NCBI RefSeq assembly: GCF_004368965.1
Contig: NZ_SORO01000001.1
Span: 2,760,001 to 2,824,000, forward strand
Length of the DNA: 64,000 nucleotides
From: Leptospira meyeri
GTDB lineage: Bacteria; Spirochaetota; Leptospiria; Leptospirales; Leptospiraceae
Direction of reading: 5' to 3'
Both the position numbers and the translations under genes were made by a program. Of this stretch, positions 25,497 to 34,577 are shown one piece after another; the stretch's first letter is position 1, and every line of letters begins with the position of its first letter. The notes beneath the pieces are model-generated. The model saw nothing but the letters and a program-made list of their open reading frames with translations. It was not told the DNA's origin and made no database searches.

Positions 25497-27107
25497 ATGA
25501 ACAACGAAAACAAACCAAAAGATTGGTTACCCGGGTTGAAGGAAAACTGGAGATCAGATATTGTCTCCGGCTTTATTGTGTTTCTGATTGCACTGCCCCT
25601 GTGTTTGGGCATTTCACTTGCATCGGGAGCACCGCCAATGGCAGGAATTTTTTCAGGCATTGTAGGTGGACTTATTGCTTCTTTGTTGAGTGGTTCTCAC
25701 CTAACAATCAACGGTCCTGCCGCTGGACTCATTGCAGTTGTTTTGAATTCGATTATGGTTCTTGGAGGTGGGGATCCTAAACTTGGATTTGAACTGACCC
25801 TTGCGGCCATTGTAATTGCAGGTGCCATTCAAGTGATACTTGGCCTTGTGAAGGCAGGGAATTTAACAGTTTATTTTCCCATTTCCGTAGTTCACGGAAT
25901 GATGGCTGCCATTGGAATTATCATTATATCTAAACAGTTTTATGTAGCCCTTGGGATTACCCCAAAAGCAAAAACAATCGGTGGATTACTTTTAGAAATA
26001 CCTTCTAGTTTTTCATTTGTAAATCCTGAAGTGGCCATCATTGGGATCTCTGCTATTTTGATCATTGCTATCCTTGCAAAAATCAAAAATCCTTTATTTA
26101 AAAAATTACCAGCACCACTAGTGGCTGTGTTAGTTGGAATTGTTTTGGGTATTGTTTTTGATTTAGCAGATGAACATTCATATACATTACTAGACCAAAC
26201 TTATAAGATTGGTCCGGAAAAATTAGTAAATCTTCCAGACCATATTTATGATGGAATTACCTTTCCTGATTTTTCTAGATGGAAAGATGGAATTTTTTGG
26301 GTAATGGTGATTACCATTGCACTCATTGCAAGCATTGAATCCCTGTTAACTGCCACTGCTGTTGACAATACGGATCCTTATCGACGTAAATCGAATATGG
26401 ATCGTGAATTGGTTGCAAAAGGTGCAGGAAACTTTTTTTTAGGTTGGATTGGTGGATTGCCGATCATCGCAGAAGTGGTCAGGTCTTCGGCCAATATGGA
26501 AAATGGTGCCAAAACTCGTTGGTCCAATTTTTTCCATGGTTTGTTTTTGTTGTTTTTTATTTTACTTTTGCCAGGGCTAATCCACCGGATCCCTCTCGCT
26601 TCTTTAGCTGGTATTTTGATTATGGTGGGGGTGCGATTGGCCTCTCCTCATGTTTTTAAGGAAACTTATGAGAAAGGATGGGACCAAATCGTTATTTTCA
26701 CAGTCACTGTGGTTCTAACAATTGTTGAAGATCTGTTAGTTGGTGTTTTTTGTGGAATTGTTACTGCGATTCTAATCCAAGTATATTTTGGAGTTCCTCT
26801 TCGTTATATATTTGTCGCTGATATTACTGTAAAATCTGAAAACAAAGTTCATGAATTGTATGTAAAACATGCATTATTATTTTCAAATATGATCTCATTG
26901 AAATTATTACTTCGAAAAGTGACTCCCGGTGAAAGAGTGGATTTGAAGTTTGATCAAAACGTAAAGATGATAGGATTTTCAGCCATTGAGTTTTTGCAAA
27001 GTTTCAAACGAGATTATGAATTAAGAGGTGGGCAAGTAAACCTAATCGGCTTTGAGGATTTAAAACCAATCTCTGCTTATTATGGAGCCACACGAATCCA
27101 CAAGTAA
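25497..27107 (+). CDS. SulP family inorganic anion transporter
   Basis: I place the start at the ATG at 25497, because GAGAGGA lies at the right distance before it; an in-frame ATG at 25488 lies inside that site. The protein of about 536 residues has 10-12 membrane helices with the SulP blocks DIVSGFIVFLIALPLCLGISLASG, HLTINGPAAGLI and GPEKLVNLPDH. A short C-terminal cytoplasmic region resembles a reduced STAS domain. SulP carriers move sulfate, bicarbonate or other anions. The BicA branch is a bicarbonate importer, which is attractive next to an SbtA-type gene, but the substrate is not proven. Confidence 0.88.
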   Translation: MNNENKPKDWLPGLKENWRSDIVSGFIVFLIALPLCLGISLASGAPPMAGIFSGIVGGLIASLLSGSHLTINGPAAGLIAVVLNSIMVLGGGDPKLGFELTLAAIVIAGAIQVILGLVKAGNLTVYFPISVVHGMMAAIGIIIISKQFYVALGITPKAKTIGGLLLEIPSSFSFVNPEVAIIGISAILIIAILAKIKNPLFKKLPAPLVAVLVGIVLGIVFDLADEHSYTLLDQTYKIGPEKLVNLPDHIYDGITFPDFSRWKDGIFWVMVITIALIASIESLLTATAVDNTDPYRRKSNMDRELVAKGAGNFFLGWIGGLPIIAEVVRSSANMENGAKTRWSNFFHGLFLLFFILLLPGLIHRIPLASLAGILIMVGVRLASPHVFKETYEKGWDQIVIFTVTVVLTIVEDLLVGVFCGIVTAILIQVYFGVPLRYIFVADITVKSENKVHELYVKHALLFSNMISLKLLLRKVTPGERVDLKFDQNVKMIGFSAIEFLQSFKRDYELRGGQVNLIGFEDLKPISAYYGATRIHK

Positions 27108-27138
27108 GTAACAAAAAATTCTTGTAACTTCTAGTTTA

Positions 27139-27175
27139 AAAACCAATATTCCTGTATGCCGAGAGTATTGGTTTT
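27139..27175 (+). terminator. Terminator candidate after the SulP gene
   Basis: AAAACCAATA (27139-27148) and TATTGGTTTT (27166-27175) form a 10-bp stem with a 17-base loop, followed by a pyrimidine-rich stretch (ATCTCTTCTTTTTCTC). It lies 32 bases after the SulP stop. It overlaps the start of the TPM-like gene remnant. Confidence 0.45.
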
Positions 27176-27260
27176 ATCTCTTCTTTTTCTCTTCCCTATT
27201 TTCATCCAAGCAAAAGACTTTCCTACTTTGACTGGTAGAGTTAGTTCAGGGAGTTGGTAA
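27156..27260 (+). pseudogene. Remnant of a TPM-domain exported protein gene
   Basis: A 34-codon frame encodes a signal peptide (VLVLSLLFLFPIFIQA) followed by KDFPTLTGRV and then a stop. The FPxLTGRV phrase right after a signal peptide is the standard start of TPM-domain (YgcG-like) proteins, which continue VxDxAxxL for about 120 further residues. Nothing of that continues here in any frame, so the gene appears to have lost everything after its first 30 codons. Confidence 0.6.
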
Positions 27261-27317
27261 TTTTTTTTAATTCAAACTTTTGGGAACTTTTTTAATAAAA
27301 CTTAGGTTTCGTATATA

Positions 27318-28667
27318 GTGAAGTTTTGTAATATTCTATTGTTTGTTTTGGTAACAACAGGGCCGGTTGTTACCCTTTCGGCAAAACCGATTCTTATAAA
27401 AGAACTTTGGCAAACAGCCTTACAATCCAATCCCGATTTTTTATCGGCAAAGGCTGATTATGACAAAGCCTTTTTTGAAAATGAAAAAAGTTATGCATCC
27501 TATTTACCCACCGTAAATGTTTTGGCTTCCGCAAGGCAATCCTCTGCCAATTTTAGTGGATCAGGTACTGTGAATGACCCTTTGATTAACGGATCTACAG
27601 CGGGATCTAATACAAACCAACAAACGAGTTCTGGAGAATCAAGACCAACGGCAATCAATCGCTACTCGGTAGGACTTAGCACAAATCAAAATCTTTTTGC
27701 CGGGTTTAAAGATAAAAGTGGAATAGATAAAACAGAAGCTTTGTTGCAGGCAGCAAAACAGACATTACATGATTCAAGATTAAAAGTTTGTTTTGAATTA
27801 AAGTCTGGTTATTCACAAATGTTGTATGCCAAAGAATTACACCAACTCTCAGAAAAAATTAAAGAACGACGTACAAAAAATCGTGATTTGGTAAAACTAC
27901 GTTATGAAGTCGGTCGGGAACATAAAGGAAGTTTTTTACTCAGTGAATCTTTTGTAAAACAATCCGAATTTGAAGTATCTTCTGCTTTTCGATTATTTGA
28001 AAGTAATGTGAATGAAGTGGAACGAGTGATTTCCAATCGTTTGGATATAAATATCAATTCAGAATTTGTTTATGAGCCTGTTTTGGAAAAAAAGTTTTCG
28101 GAAAAAGAAAAGGAGACTTTGCTTGAGTCACATCCTTCTGTTATGGCTGAACAATCCAAAGTACGTGCTGCTCAAGCAAATATTGGTGTGGCAGAGGCAG
28201 GATTTTATCCTGATTTGAATTTAAGTGCAACAGTCACCAGACAAGATGATGTATGGTTACCAAAACCCAGAAATTATAGTTTTGGTTTGAACTTAACCTA
28301 TCCATTGTTCAATGGTGGAAGAGATTATTATAATGTAAAAATTGCGAAAACCGAATATGAAAAATCAATTCATACAAGAGACTCAAAAAAAAATACCCTA
28401 GCATTTTCTTTAGAACAATCACATCTTAATTTCAAAAATGCTTCAGAACAATTGGTAGTATTGACAGAATTTTATAAAGCTTCGGAGATTCGTGCTATGA
28501 TTGCCAGGTCCCAATATTCGAATGGACTGATTAGTTTTGAAAATTGGGATATCATTGAAAACGATTTGATCAATCGAGAAAAAAATCTATTAATAGGCAA
28601 ACGGGATTTGGGTTTGGCGGAAGCTACATATTTGAGAAATTTAGGAAAGTGTTTTGATGAAGATTAA
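27318..28667 (+). CDS. TolC family outer membrane efflux protein
   Basis: This 449-residue protein begins with a GTG and has a signal peptide (ILLFVLVTTGPVVTLSA). Two repeats of the TolC fold follow, with long helices such as LWQTALQSNPDFLSAKADYDKA and ESHPSVMAEQSKVRAAQANIGVAEA, and the phrase GFYPDLNLSATVTRQ that marks the strands of the second repeat. It should form the trimeric outer-membrane channel of the efflux pump encoded by the following two genes. The end overlaps the adaptor gene by 11 bases, which indicates coupled translation. Confidence 0.92.
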   Translation: MKFCNILLFVLVTTGPVVTLSAKPILIKELWQTALQSNPDFLSAKADYDKAFFENEKSYASYLPTVNVLASARQSSANFSGSGTVNDPLINGSTAGSNTNQQTSSGESRPTAINRYSVGLSTNQNLFAGFKDKSGIDKTEALLQAAKQTLHDSRLKVCFELKSGYSQMLYAKELHQLSEKIKERRTKNRDLVKLRYEVGREHKGSFLLSESFVKQSEFEVSSAFRLFESNVNEVERVISNRLDININSEFVYEPVLEKKFSEKEKETLLESHPSVMAEQSKVRAAQANIGVAEAGFYPDLNLSATVTRQDDVWLPKPRNYSFGLNLTYPLFNGGRDYYNVKIAKTEYEKSIHTRDSKKNTLAFSLEQSHLNFKNASEQLVVLTEFYKASEIRAMIARSQYSNGLISFENWDIIENDLINREKNLLIGKRDLGLAEATYLRNLGKCFDED

Positions 28668-29601
28668 ATTTGTTTTGGTAGCGGCCACATTAGTGATCAT
28701 TTCACTCTCCCTATATTTTTTTGGATTTGGGAAATCAAAACCAAATACGAAACTAGAATCTTCCAAAGTGTTTCGGGGGGATTTGGTTGTTACCGTAAGA
28801 GCCACTGGTACAGCCATACCTAAAAACCGTTTGGAGATCAAACCTCCAATTGCAGGACGTGTGGAATCCATTTTAGTAAATGAAGGAAATCAAGTAGCAC
28901 GAGGCAAAATCATTGCTTGGATGAGTTCGACAGAAAGGGCAGCTTTGTTAGATGCTGCCAGGGCAAAAGGGGAAGAAGAACTTAAAAAATGGGAAGATTT
29001 TTACAAACCAACACCTGTGATTTCACCTTTGCGAGGTTTGGTGATTGCATCCAACATTAGTCCTGGGCAAACAGTGACCCAACAAGATATTCTCTATGTT
29101 CTTTCAGATAATTTGATGATCCAGGCAAAAGTGGACGAAACAGATCTTTCAAAAATAAAGATAGGCCAAATTGCAAATATTACTGTGGATTCTTATTCGG
29201 ATGCCGCCATCCAAGCGAAAGTGACTCATATTGGATATGAAGCCATCACTGAGAATAATGTGACTATGTACAACGTTGATTTAGAATTAAAAACCATTCC
29301 TGAATATCTAAGGAGTGGAATGTCAATAACGATCGATTTTATAGTTTCCGAAGAAAGAGATGTTTTGCTTCTTGCAAATGAATTTGTAAAAGGAAATTCT
29401 AAAAAAGGAATCGTTTTAAAAAAACTAGAGGGAGAGTTAGTCGAAACTTCTGTTAGCATCGGAAAGAGTGATGATCAGAATACTGTTATTCTCTCAGGGT
29501 TAGAAGAAAACGAAGTGGTGTATCGAAAGAAAAAAATTCAGGAAGAAAAAAAGTCAGGCAGCAACGGACCATTTTCTTCACCCAAAATGCCGAAGAGATA
29601 A
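28657..29601 (+). CDS. MacA-like periplasmic adaptor subunit (HlyD family)
   Basis: This protein of about 314 residues has an N-terminal membrane helix (FVLVAATLVIISLSLYFFGF) followed by the adaptor domains. The lipoyl-type half is VTVRATGTAIPKNRLEIKPPIAGRVESILVNEGNQV, with a short helical hairpin, then PTPVISPLRGLVIASNISPGQTV and beta-barrel strands. It is shorter than E. coli MacA because the hairpin is brief. It joins the MacB-type ABC transporter to the TolC channel. The start is an ATG inside the end of the TolC-type gene. Confidence 0.9.
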   Translation: MKIKFVLVAATLVIISLSLYFFGFGKSKPNTKLESSKVFRGDLVVTVRATGTAIPKNRLEIKPPIAGRVESILVNEGNQVARGKIIAWMSSTERAALLDAARAKGEEELKKWEDFYKPTPVISPLRGLVIASNISPGQTVTQQDILYVLSDNLMIQAKVDETDLSKIKIGQIANITVDSYSDAAIQAKVTHIGYEAITENNVTMYNVDLELKTIPEYLRSGMSITIDFIVSEERDVLLLANEFVKGNSKKGIVLKKLEGELVETSVSIGKSDDQNTVILSGLEENEVVYRKKKIQEEKKSGSNGPFSSPKMPKR

Positions 29602-29604
29602 CTT

Positions 29605-31551
29605 TTGTTAGCAATTGAAATTCAGAATTTAAATAAATCATATACGATTGGGAATTCAAAGTTCCCGGTACTTTCCGGTATTCATTTAGAAATTACCCAA
29701 GGTGAATTTGTTGCGATCATGGGTCCTTCGGGTTCTGGAAAATCAACACTTTTACAAGTGATGGGATTACTCGATCATGTTGATTCGGGCACCTATCGTT
29801 TGTTTGGTCGAGAAGTCAGTGGAGAATCTTCTGATGTATTGTCCGATGTTCGAGGAAGTATGATTGGGTTTGTATTCCAACAATTTCATTTGTTAGCAAA
29901 ATCAAATGCATCCCAAAACGTAAGTCTCCCTTCTTTGTATACAAATGTGGATCATACAGAAAAAAAAGCCGAAGAACAACTGAGAAAAGTAGGTTTGGAA
30001 AGTAGAATGTTTCATACTCCTAATGAACTTTCTGGTGGCCAACAACAAAGGGTAGCCATCGCTCGAGCTCTTCTTGTCGATCCACCAATTATATTTGCCG
30101 ACGAACCCACTGGAAACTTAGATTCAAAAAGCAAAATCGAAATCATGTTGGAATTACAACGCCTTCATAAAGAAGGGAAAACCATTGTGATGGTAACACA
30201 TGAACCAGAAATGGCGGAGTTTTGCGATCGTATCATTCATGTCAGTGACGGTAAGATTGTATCGGATGAAGGGAAAAAGAGAAAAAAAGATTTAGTTTCA
30301 TTTCCCAAAACAAATTTGAAACGGAAAACGGGGTGGCCTCTTTTCCAAGGAATTTTTTTACAATCTTTGTTTTCCTTATCCTCGAATCGTTTGCGGACAT
30401 TTTTGTCGGCTCTTGGAATTCTTTTTGGTGTTGTCTGTGTTATCTCGGTGATGGCACTTGGGGAAGGGGCAAAAAAATCAGTAGAGGAACAGTTTTCTTC
30501 GTTAGGTGCTAATTTAGTCATCGTAAGAACTGGTGGAATGCGTAGCGGAGGAGTTTCTCTAGAAGCCGGTACTGTCAATCGATTGGATGTATTTGATGTA
30601 GGAGCTGTGTCAAAAAAATTTCCTGAAGTAAAACAAATCTCCGCTGTTGTAAACGGAAGAGGACAACTTGTTTTTGGTAATCGAAATTGGAATAGTTACA
30701 TCACTGGTGCCAGTCCCAATTATGAATCTCTTCGAAATTTAGAACCATTGGAAGGAAGGTTTTTCACAGAAGAAGAAAACCAAAAAAGAGCTTTAGTTTG
30801 TCTTGTAGGAAATACAGTAGTTAAAGAATTGTATGAAGGAAAAAATCCTGTAGGAACTTATTTAAAAGTAAATCGAATTCTATTTCGTGTGATTGGCCTT
30901 TTACCTGAAAAAGGAAGTGCTGGATTTCGTGACCAAGACGATGTAATTCTTATGCCCTTGAATACAGCAATGCGAAGATTGTTAAACAAAGATGCTGTCG
31001 ACAGTTTAGAAATGGAATTAGAAAAAACGGAATCTTCAGAAGAATTCACATCTTCCTTAAAACGTTTTTTACATGAAAGACATGGAACGAGCGAATCAAT
31101 GGGTAATATATACCAAGTGATGAACATGGCCGATATCCAAACAGCAGTCTCAGAAACAAACCAAACGATGACAACCTTACTCATTGCATTGGCAACCGTT
31201 TCTCTTGTTGTCGGTGGGATTGGAATTATGAACATTATGTTGGTTTCTGTGAAGGAACGAACAAAAGAAATTGGTCTCCGGAAGGCTCTTGGTGCAAGAG
31301 AGTCTGATATTCGTATGCAGTTTTTAATTGAATCCACTTTGACAAGTTTGACAGGGGGAATTGTTGGACTTGTTTTTGGAATTTTTTCTGTTTTGTTTTT
31401 GCAAGAATACTTTGGTTGGAGTATTGTTTTATCCTTTCCTTCTATTGGATTTGCTTTCATATTTTCTATATCGATTGGAATTCTTTTCGGCTGGTGGCCT
31501 TCTGAATACGCAGCAAAATTGAGTCCGATTGTGGCCCTAAGATCAGAATGA
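29605..31551 (+). CDS. MacB-type ABC transporter (ATPase plus permease)
   Basis: This 648-residue fusion has an N-terminal ABC ATPase with Walker [10 protein letters not shown] (40-48), the signature LSGGQQQ (142-148) and Walker B IIFADEP. A C-terminal permease has four membrane helices, a large periplasmic MacB_PCD domain and the FtsX-like block [21 protein letters not shown]. It starts with TTG. Members export macrolides, peptides or lipoprotein-like substrates through TolC. The substrate here is unknown. It is preceded by the adaptor gene (3 bases) and overlaps the TetR gene by 4 bases. Confidence 0.92.
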   Translation: MLAIEIQNLNKSYTIGNSKFPVLSGIHLEITQGEFVAIMGPSGSGKSTLLQVMGLLDHVDSGTYRLFGREVSGESSDVLSDVRGSMIGFVFQQFHLLAKSNASQNVSLPSLYTNVDHTEKKAEEQLRKVGLESRMFHTPNELSGGQQQRVAIARALLVDPPIIFADEPTGNLDSKSKIEIMLELQRLHKEGKTIVMVTHEPEMAEFCDRIIHVSDGKIVSDEGKKRKKDLVSFPKTNLKRKTGWPLFQGIFLQSLFSLSSNRLRTFLSALGILFGVVCVISVMALGEGAKKSVEEQFSSLGANLVIVRTGGMRSGGVSLEAGTVNRLDVFDVGAVSKKFPEVKQISAVVNGRGQLVFGNRNWNSYITGASPNYESLRNLEPLEGRFFTEEENQKRALVCLVGNTVVKELYEGKNPVGTYLKVNRILFRVIGLLPEKGSAGFRDQDDVILMPLNTAMRRLLNKDAVDSLEMELEKTESSEEFTSSLKRFLHERHGTSESMGNIYQVMNMADIQTAVSETNQTMTTLLIALATVSLVVGGIGIMNIMLVSVKERTKEIGLRKALGARESDIRMQFLIESTLTSLTGGIVGLVFGIFSVLFLQEYFGWSIVLSFPSIGFAFIFSISIGILFGWWPSEYAAKLSPIVALRSE

Positions 31552-32174
31552 ATATAAAACTAAATCCAAGGAAAATTCCCCAACAAAAACGATCGAAGGA
31601 AAGGTACCAAAAAATTGTTGATACAACGATAGAGTTGTTAGGTGAGGTTGGGTATGATGATTTAACAACGGATTTAATTGCAGAAAGAAGTGGGATACCT
31701 GTCGGTTCTATTTACCAATTTTTTCCAAACAAAGAATCCATTATTTATTCCCATGCGGAATCTTGCTATTTGGTGCTTCATGACTTTTTTTTCAAACTTC
31801 TTGATGAAGAACTTAAAAAAAGAAAAAAATTCACACCTGAATTCATTGATTTTACCCTACACTCCTTTGAACGGACGTTAAATGAGGTAAAAGGTTATCG
31901 TTTGATCAATTCAATTCTTTATACAAACCAAGCGTTGTTAAAACTAGACATTGAAAGTAATGAACGCTTTGCAAAATCCTTAGCGGAAAAAGTAATTCTT
32001 TATTTGTTTCCCAAGGTGGATAAAAAAAGGGCTTACTATAGTTCTCTAATGATCGTGGAAACTGTCGATTCTGTAGTTAAAATTGCGCAAAGAAAGGGAA
32101 AACCGGCTGAAAAAAAGGCAGTCCTCTCTGAACTACAAAATCTCTTATTTGTATATTTTTCCTCCTTCCTTTGA
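31548..32174 (+). CDS. TetR/AcrR family regulator of the efflux operon
   Basis: This 208-residue regulator has an N-terminal helix-turn-helix (TDLIAERSGIPVGSIYQFFPNKESII) and a C-terminal helical ligand domain. Its start overlaps the MacB stop as ATGA, so it is translated from the tolC-macA-macB mRNA and most likely represses that operon. Placing the repressor last in its own operon gives direct feedback. The inducer is unknown. Confidence 0.9.
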   Translation: MNIKLNPRKIPQQKRSKERYQKIVDTTIELLGEVGYDDLTTDLIAERSGIPVGSIYQFFPNKESIIYSHAESCYLVLHDFFFKLLDEELKKRKKFTPEFIDFTLHSFERTLNEVKGYRLINSILYTNQALLKLDIESNERFAKSLAEKVILYLFPKVDKKRAYYSSLMIVETVDSVVKIAQRKGKPAEKKAVLSELQNLLFVYFSSFL

Positions 32175-32181
32175 TTTAACA

Positions 32182-32210
32182 TTGACAAAGTTTTAACACA
32201 GTTGTAAAAT
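32182..32210 (+). promoter_or_regulatory. Strong promoter of the copper-protein operon
   Basis: A perfect -35 box TTGACA (32182-32187), a 17-base spacer and a -10 box TAAAAT (32205-32210) stand between the TetR gene and the cupredoxin/beta-helix gene. The transcript would begin about 17 bases before the ATG at 32234. A small GAGGA/TCCTC inverted repeat (32222-32233) covers the ribosome binding site and could tune translation. Confidence 0.6.
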
Positions 32211-32233
32211 TCTCAAAATGTGAGGAAATCCTC

Positions 32234-34222
32234 ATGTTCTGGGAAAGAACTATGAAACAGACCAAAAAATATTTATTGGGAATCTTCATTGCAGTATTCA
32301 TAACGTTCGGTATGAATCATTGTAGTTCGGAAGACCCCGCCAATTCGGCCTTCGTCCATGTTACGATGATGGACAATGCCTTCCACCCGCCAGTCATTCG
32401 GACATTCAAAGGCGGTAAAATTCGATTTGTGAATGAAGGAAACAACCCTCACAATGCCATCTCGATTACCAAAGATTGGTCCACAGAGAAGACATTTGGG
32501 AATTTGGCAATGTTTCGTGGTGCGCATACCGATGTGTTCTTCCCAGAAGAAGGTGTGTTCCCTTATTTCTGTTCCTTCCATGCTTCCCCTGATGGTAAAA
32601 TTGGAATGACTGGAGTTGCAGTGATTGGTGATGCCGCTTACAATCCACAGACGAACATTGCAAAGTCGAAGATTTCGAAAAAATGGACAGGTGTGACTCG
32701 CAAAGTCCCTTCCCAATATAAAACTATTCAGAACGCTGTCGATGCTGCTTCACCTGGAGACTTAGTTCTTGTTGCAAAAGGTATCTATAAAGAAGAAGTG
32801 ACAGTGACCACTCCTTCCATTGTGATTCGCGGTGAAGATCGTAATGAAACCATCATTGATGGAGAATTTTTACGTGGAAACGGAATTATGGTTGTTGGTG
32901 CTGATGGTGTGGCTGTCGAAAACCTAACAACGAGAAATGCAACTCTTAATGGTGTGTATTGGACAGGTGTTAAAGGATACCGCGGGTCTTATTTAACTGC
33001 ATATAATAACGGCGATTATGGAATTTATGCATTTGATTCGGTAGACGGTCTTATGGAGCATTCCTATGCATCTGGATCTCCTGATTCTGGGTTCTATATT
33101 GGACAGTGTAATCCATGTAATGCGATAATCAATGACGTAATTTCAGAAAATAATGCACTTGGTTATTCTGGAACGAATTCGAGTGGTAACTTATATCTTT
33201 TGTCTTCCATTTGGAGAAAAAATCAATTGGGCATTGGGCCTAATACATTGGATCGTGAGTTACTTCCTCCACAAAAACAAATTGTGGTGAAAAAAAATAT
33301 TGTGTATGACAATAACAATACCAATGCTCCTTCCAAAAAGTTGGAATATCCATCCATTGGAAATGGGATCGCACTCCTTGGTGCACTCGAAAACTTAGTA
33401 GAAGACAATTTAGTTTTCAACCATAACAACTATGGAATTTTAGTGACTATGAATATTGACGAAAATATTTGGATCTCCAATAATAACGTCATTCGCAACA
33501 ACAAAGTGTATCATTCCGGTCGAGGGGACATTGCTCTGAGTGGTCCGGTCAACGTTGGAAATTGTTTTGAAGGAAACTCATACGGTGTATCAAGTCCACC
33601 ATTTTTAGAATCCCTTCAATCATGTTCAGGACTTCGATACCCGCATACGGGAGATATGTCTTCGAGTATAGGATTACTTGCTTTATTTGTTCAAGCAAAC
33701 CTACGTGAATTTGTGTTAGGTTCTTATAAAAACCAACCAATCCCTGAGGCTCAAATGAACATGCCTAAAGAAAGTTTGGCGAATGTGATTCCTGCGCACG
33801 ACGTTTTTGAAACAAACAAAGGTTTGATTGAAACAGCGGAGTTACCAAAACTTAGCCAAGCGGAATTTGATGTTGCCACAAACAAAATGTATACTTCCGG
33901 ATGGAGAGTTCATTTTCCTGGCACTTTAAAAACTTGGTATTTCCATTTGATGGGTTATTTATTGCCATTTGCCATTTTTGCGGCGTGGACTGGACTCTCC
34001 ATCTTGGATCGATTCTCTGTGAAAGGTGCAAAACTAGATTTTTATTTCTGGTTGATTTTACTCGTTCCTTTTATCGGTTCTTTAGTTTATTTGTATTCAA
34101 AAGAATCTAAGGTTTCACGAGTTGTTCGAAATACCGTTGTTTTCGGTGGTATTTTACTTTTCTTTACAATTCTGGCTTATGCCGGTTATGCGATGACAGC
34201 GGTAACGGAACCGTCTGTATAA
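32234..34222 (+). CDS. Lipoprotein with cupredoxin and parallel beta-helix (NosD-like) domains
   Basis: This 662-residue protein has a signal peptide ending at a lipobox Cys30 (FGMNHC). Domain 1 (about 38-130) is a plastocyanin-like cupredoxin with all four type-1 copper ligands visible: His73 (NPHN), Cys113 (YFCSFH), His116 and Met125. Domain 2 (about 150-470) is a right-handed beta-helix with the repeated N-x-I-x-x-N pattern seen in NosD-type proteins. The C-terminal part has three membrane helices (about 568-657), the middle pair resembling PLDc_N. The ATG at 32234 is chosen because of GAGGA seven bases upstream. It is the first gene of the copper operon. Confidence 0.82.
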   Translation: MFWERTMKQTKKYLLGIFIAVFITFGMNHCSSEDPANSAFVHVTMMDNAFHPPVIRTFKGGKIRFVNEGNNPHNAISITKDWSTEKTFGNLAMFRGAHTDVFFPEEGVFPYFCSFHASPDGKIGMTGVAVIGDAAYNPQTNIAKSKISKKWTGVTRKVPSQYKTIQNAVDAASPGDLVLVAKGIYKEEVTVTTPSIVIRGEDRNETIIDGEFLRGNGIMVVGADGVAVENLTTRNATLNGVYWTGVKGYRGSYLTAYNNGDYGIYAFDSVDGLMEHSYASGSPDSGFYIGQCNPCNAIINDVISENNALGYSGTNSSGNLYLLSSIWRKNQLGIGPNTLDRELLPPQKQIVVKKNIVYDNNNTNAPSKKLEYPSIGNGIALLGALENLVEDNLVFNHNNYGILVTMNIDENIWISNNNVIRNNKVYHSGRGDIALSGPVNVGNCFEGNSYGVSSPPFLESLQSCSGLRYPHTGDMSSSIGLLALFVQANLREFVLGSYKNQPIPEAQMNMPKESLANVIPAHDVFETNKGLIETAELPKLSQAEFDVATNKMYTSGWRVHFPGTLKTWYFHLMGYLLPFAIFAAWTGLSILDRFSVKGAKLDFYFWLILLVPFIGSLVYLYSKESKVSRVVRNTVVFGGILLFFTILAYAGYAMTAVTEPSV

Positions 34223-34240
34223 TAATTTAGGAGATTATTT

Positions 34241-34552
34241 ATGGAAACTACTTTTGCAAACCCAGGTTTTTGGACTTATTTTATCGGATCCTATGCGTAT
34301 TACCTTCCTTTCGTTTTAACGATGGTATGGGCACCTTTAGCATTGTTTGGTTTATCTAAACAAAAAGATATGGACACAACAAAACAGATCATTTGGTCAC
34401 TTGTGATTTTGGTTGTACCAGTTCTTGGCCCTGCACTATATCTTTTGTTAGTCGACAAGGAATATGAAAAAAAATTCAAACAAATCGCTGTTGGTGGTGG
34501 GTTTGGAGTATTTGTTCTTGTTTGGGTTTTGAGTTTAATTTCTCACATTTAA
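34241..34552 (+). CDS. PLDc N-terminal-domain membrane protein
   Basis: This 103-residue protein has three membrane helices. The core phrase QIIWSLVILVVPVLGPALYLLL matches the PLDc_N domain, which often occurs alone as a small membrane protein. No catalytic domain is attached. It lies 18 bases after the cupredoxin/beta-helix gene and 25 bases before the multicopper oxidase gene, and resembles the C-terminal membrane part of the former. It is probably an assembly or anchoring factor. Confidence 0.8.
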   Translation: METTFANPGFWTYFIGSYAYYLPFVLTMVWAPLALFGLSKQKDMDTTKQIIWSLVILVVPVLGPALYLLLVDKEYEKKFKQIAVGGGFGVFVLVWVLSLISHI

Positions 34553-34577
34553 GACAAAAGAAAAAGAGAGTTTATTT

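Noticed and set aside
30858..31460. A 200-codon minus-strand open frame inside macB
   Set aside because: It is antisense to the conserved permease domain of MacB, with Ser/Ile/Arg-rich composition and no recognisable motif.
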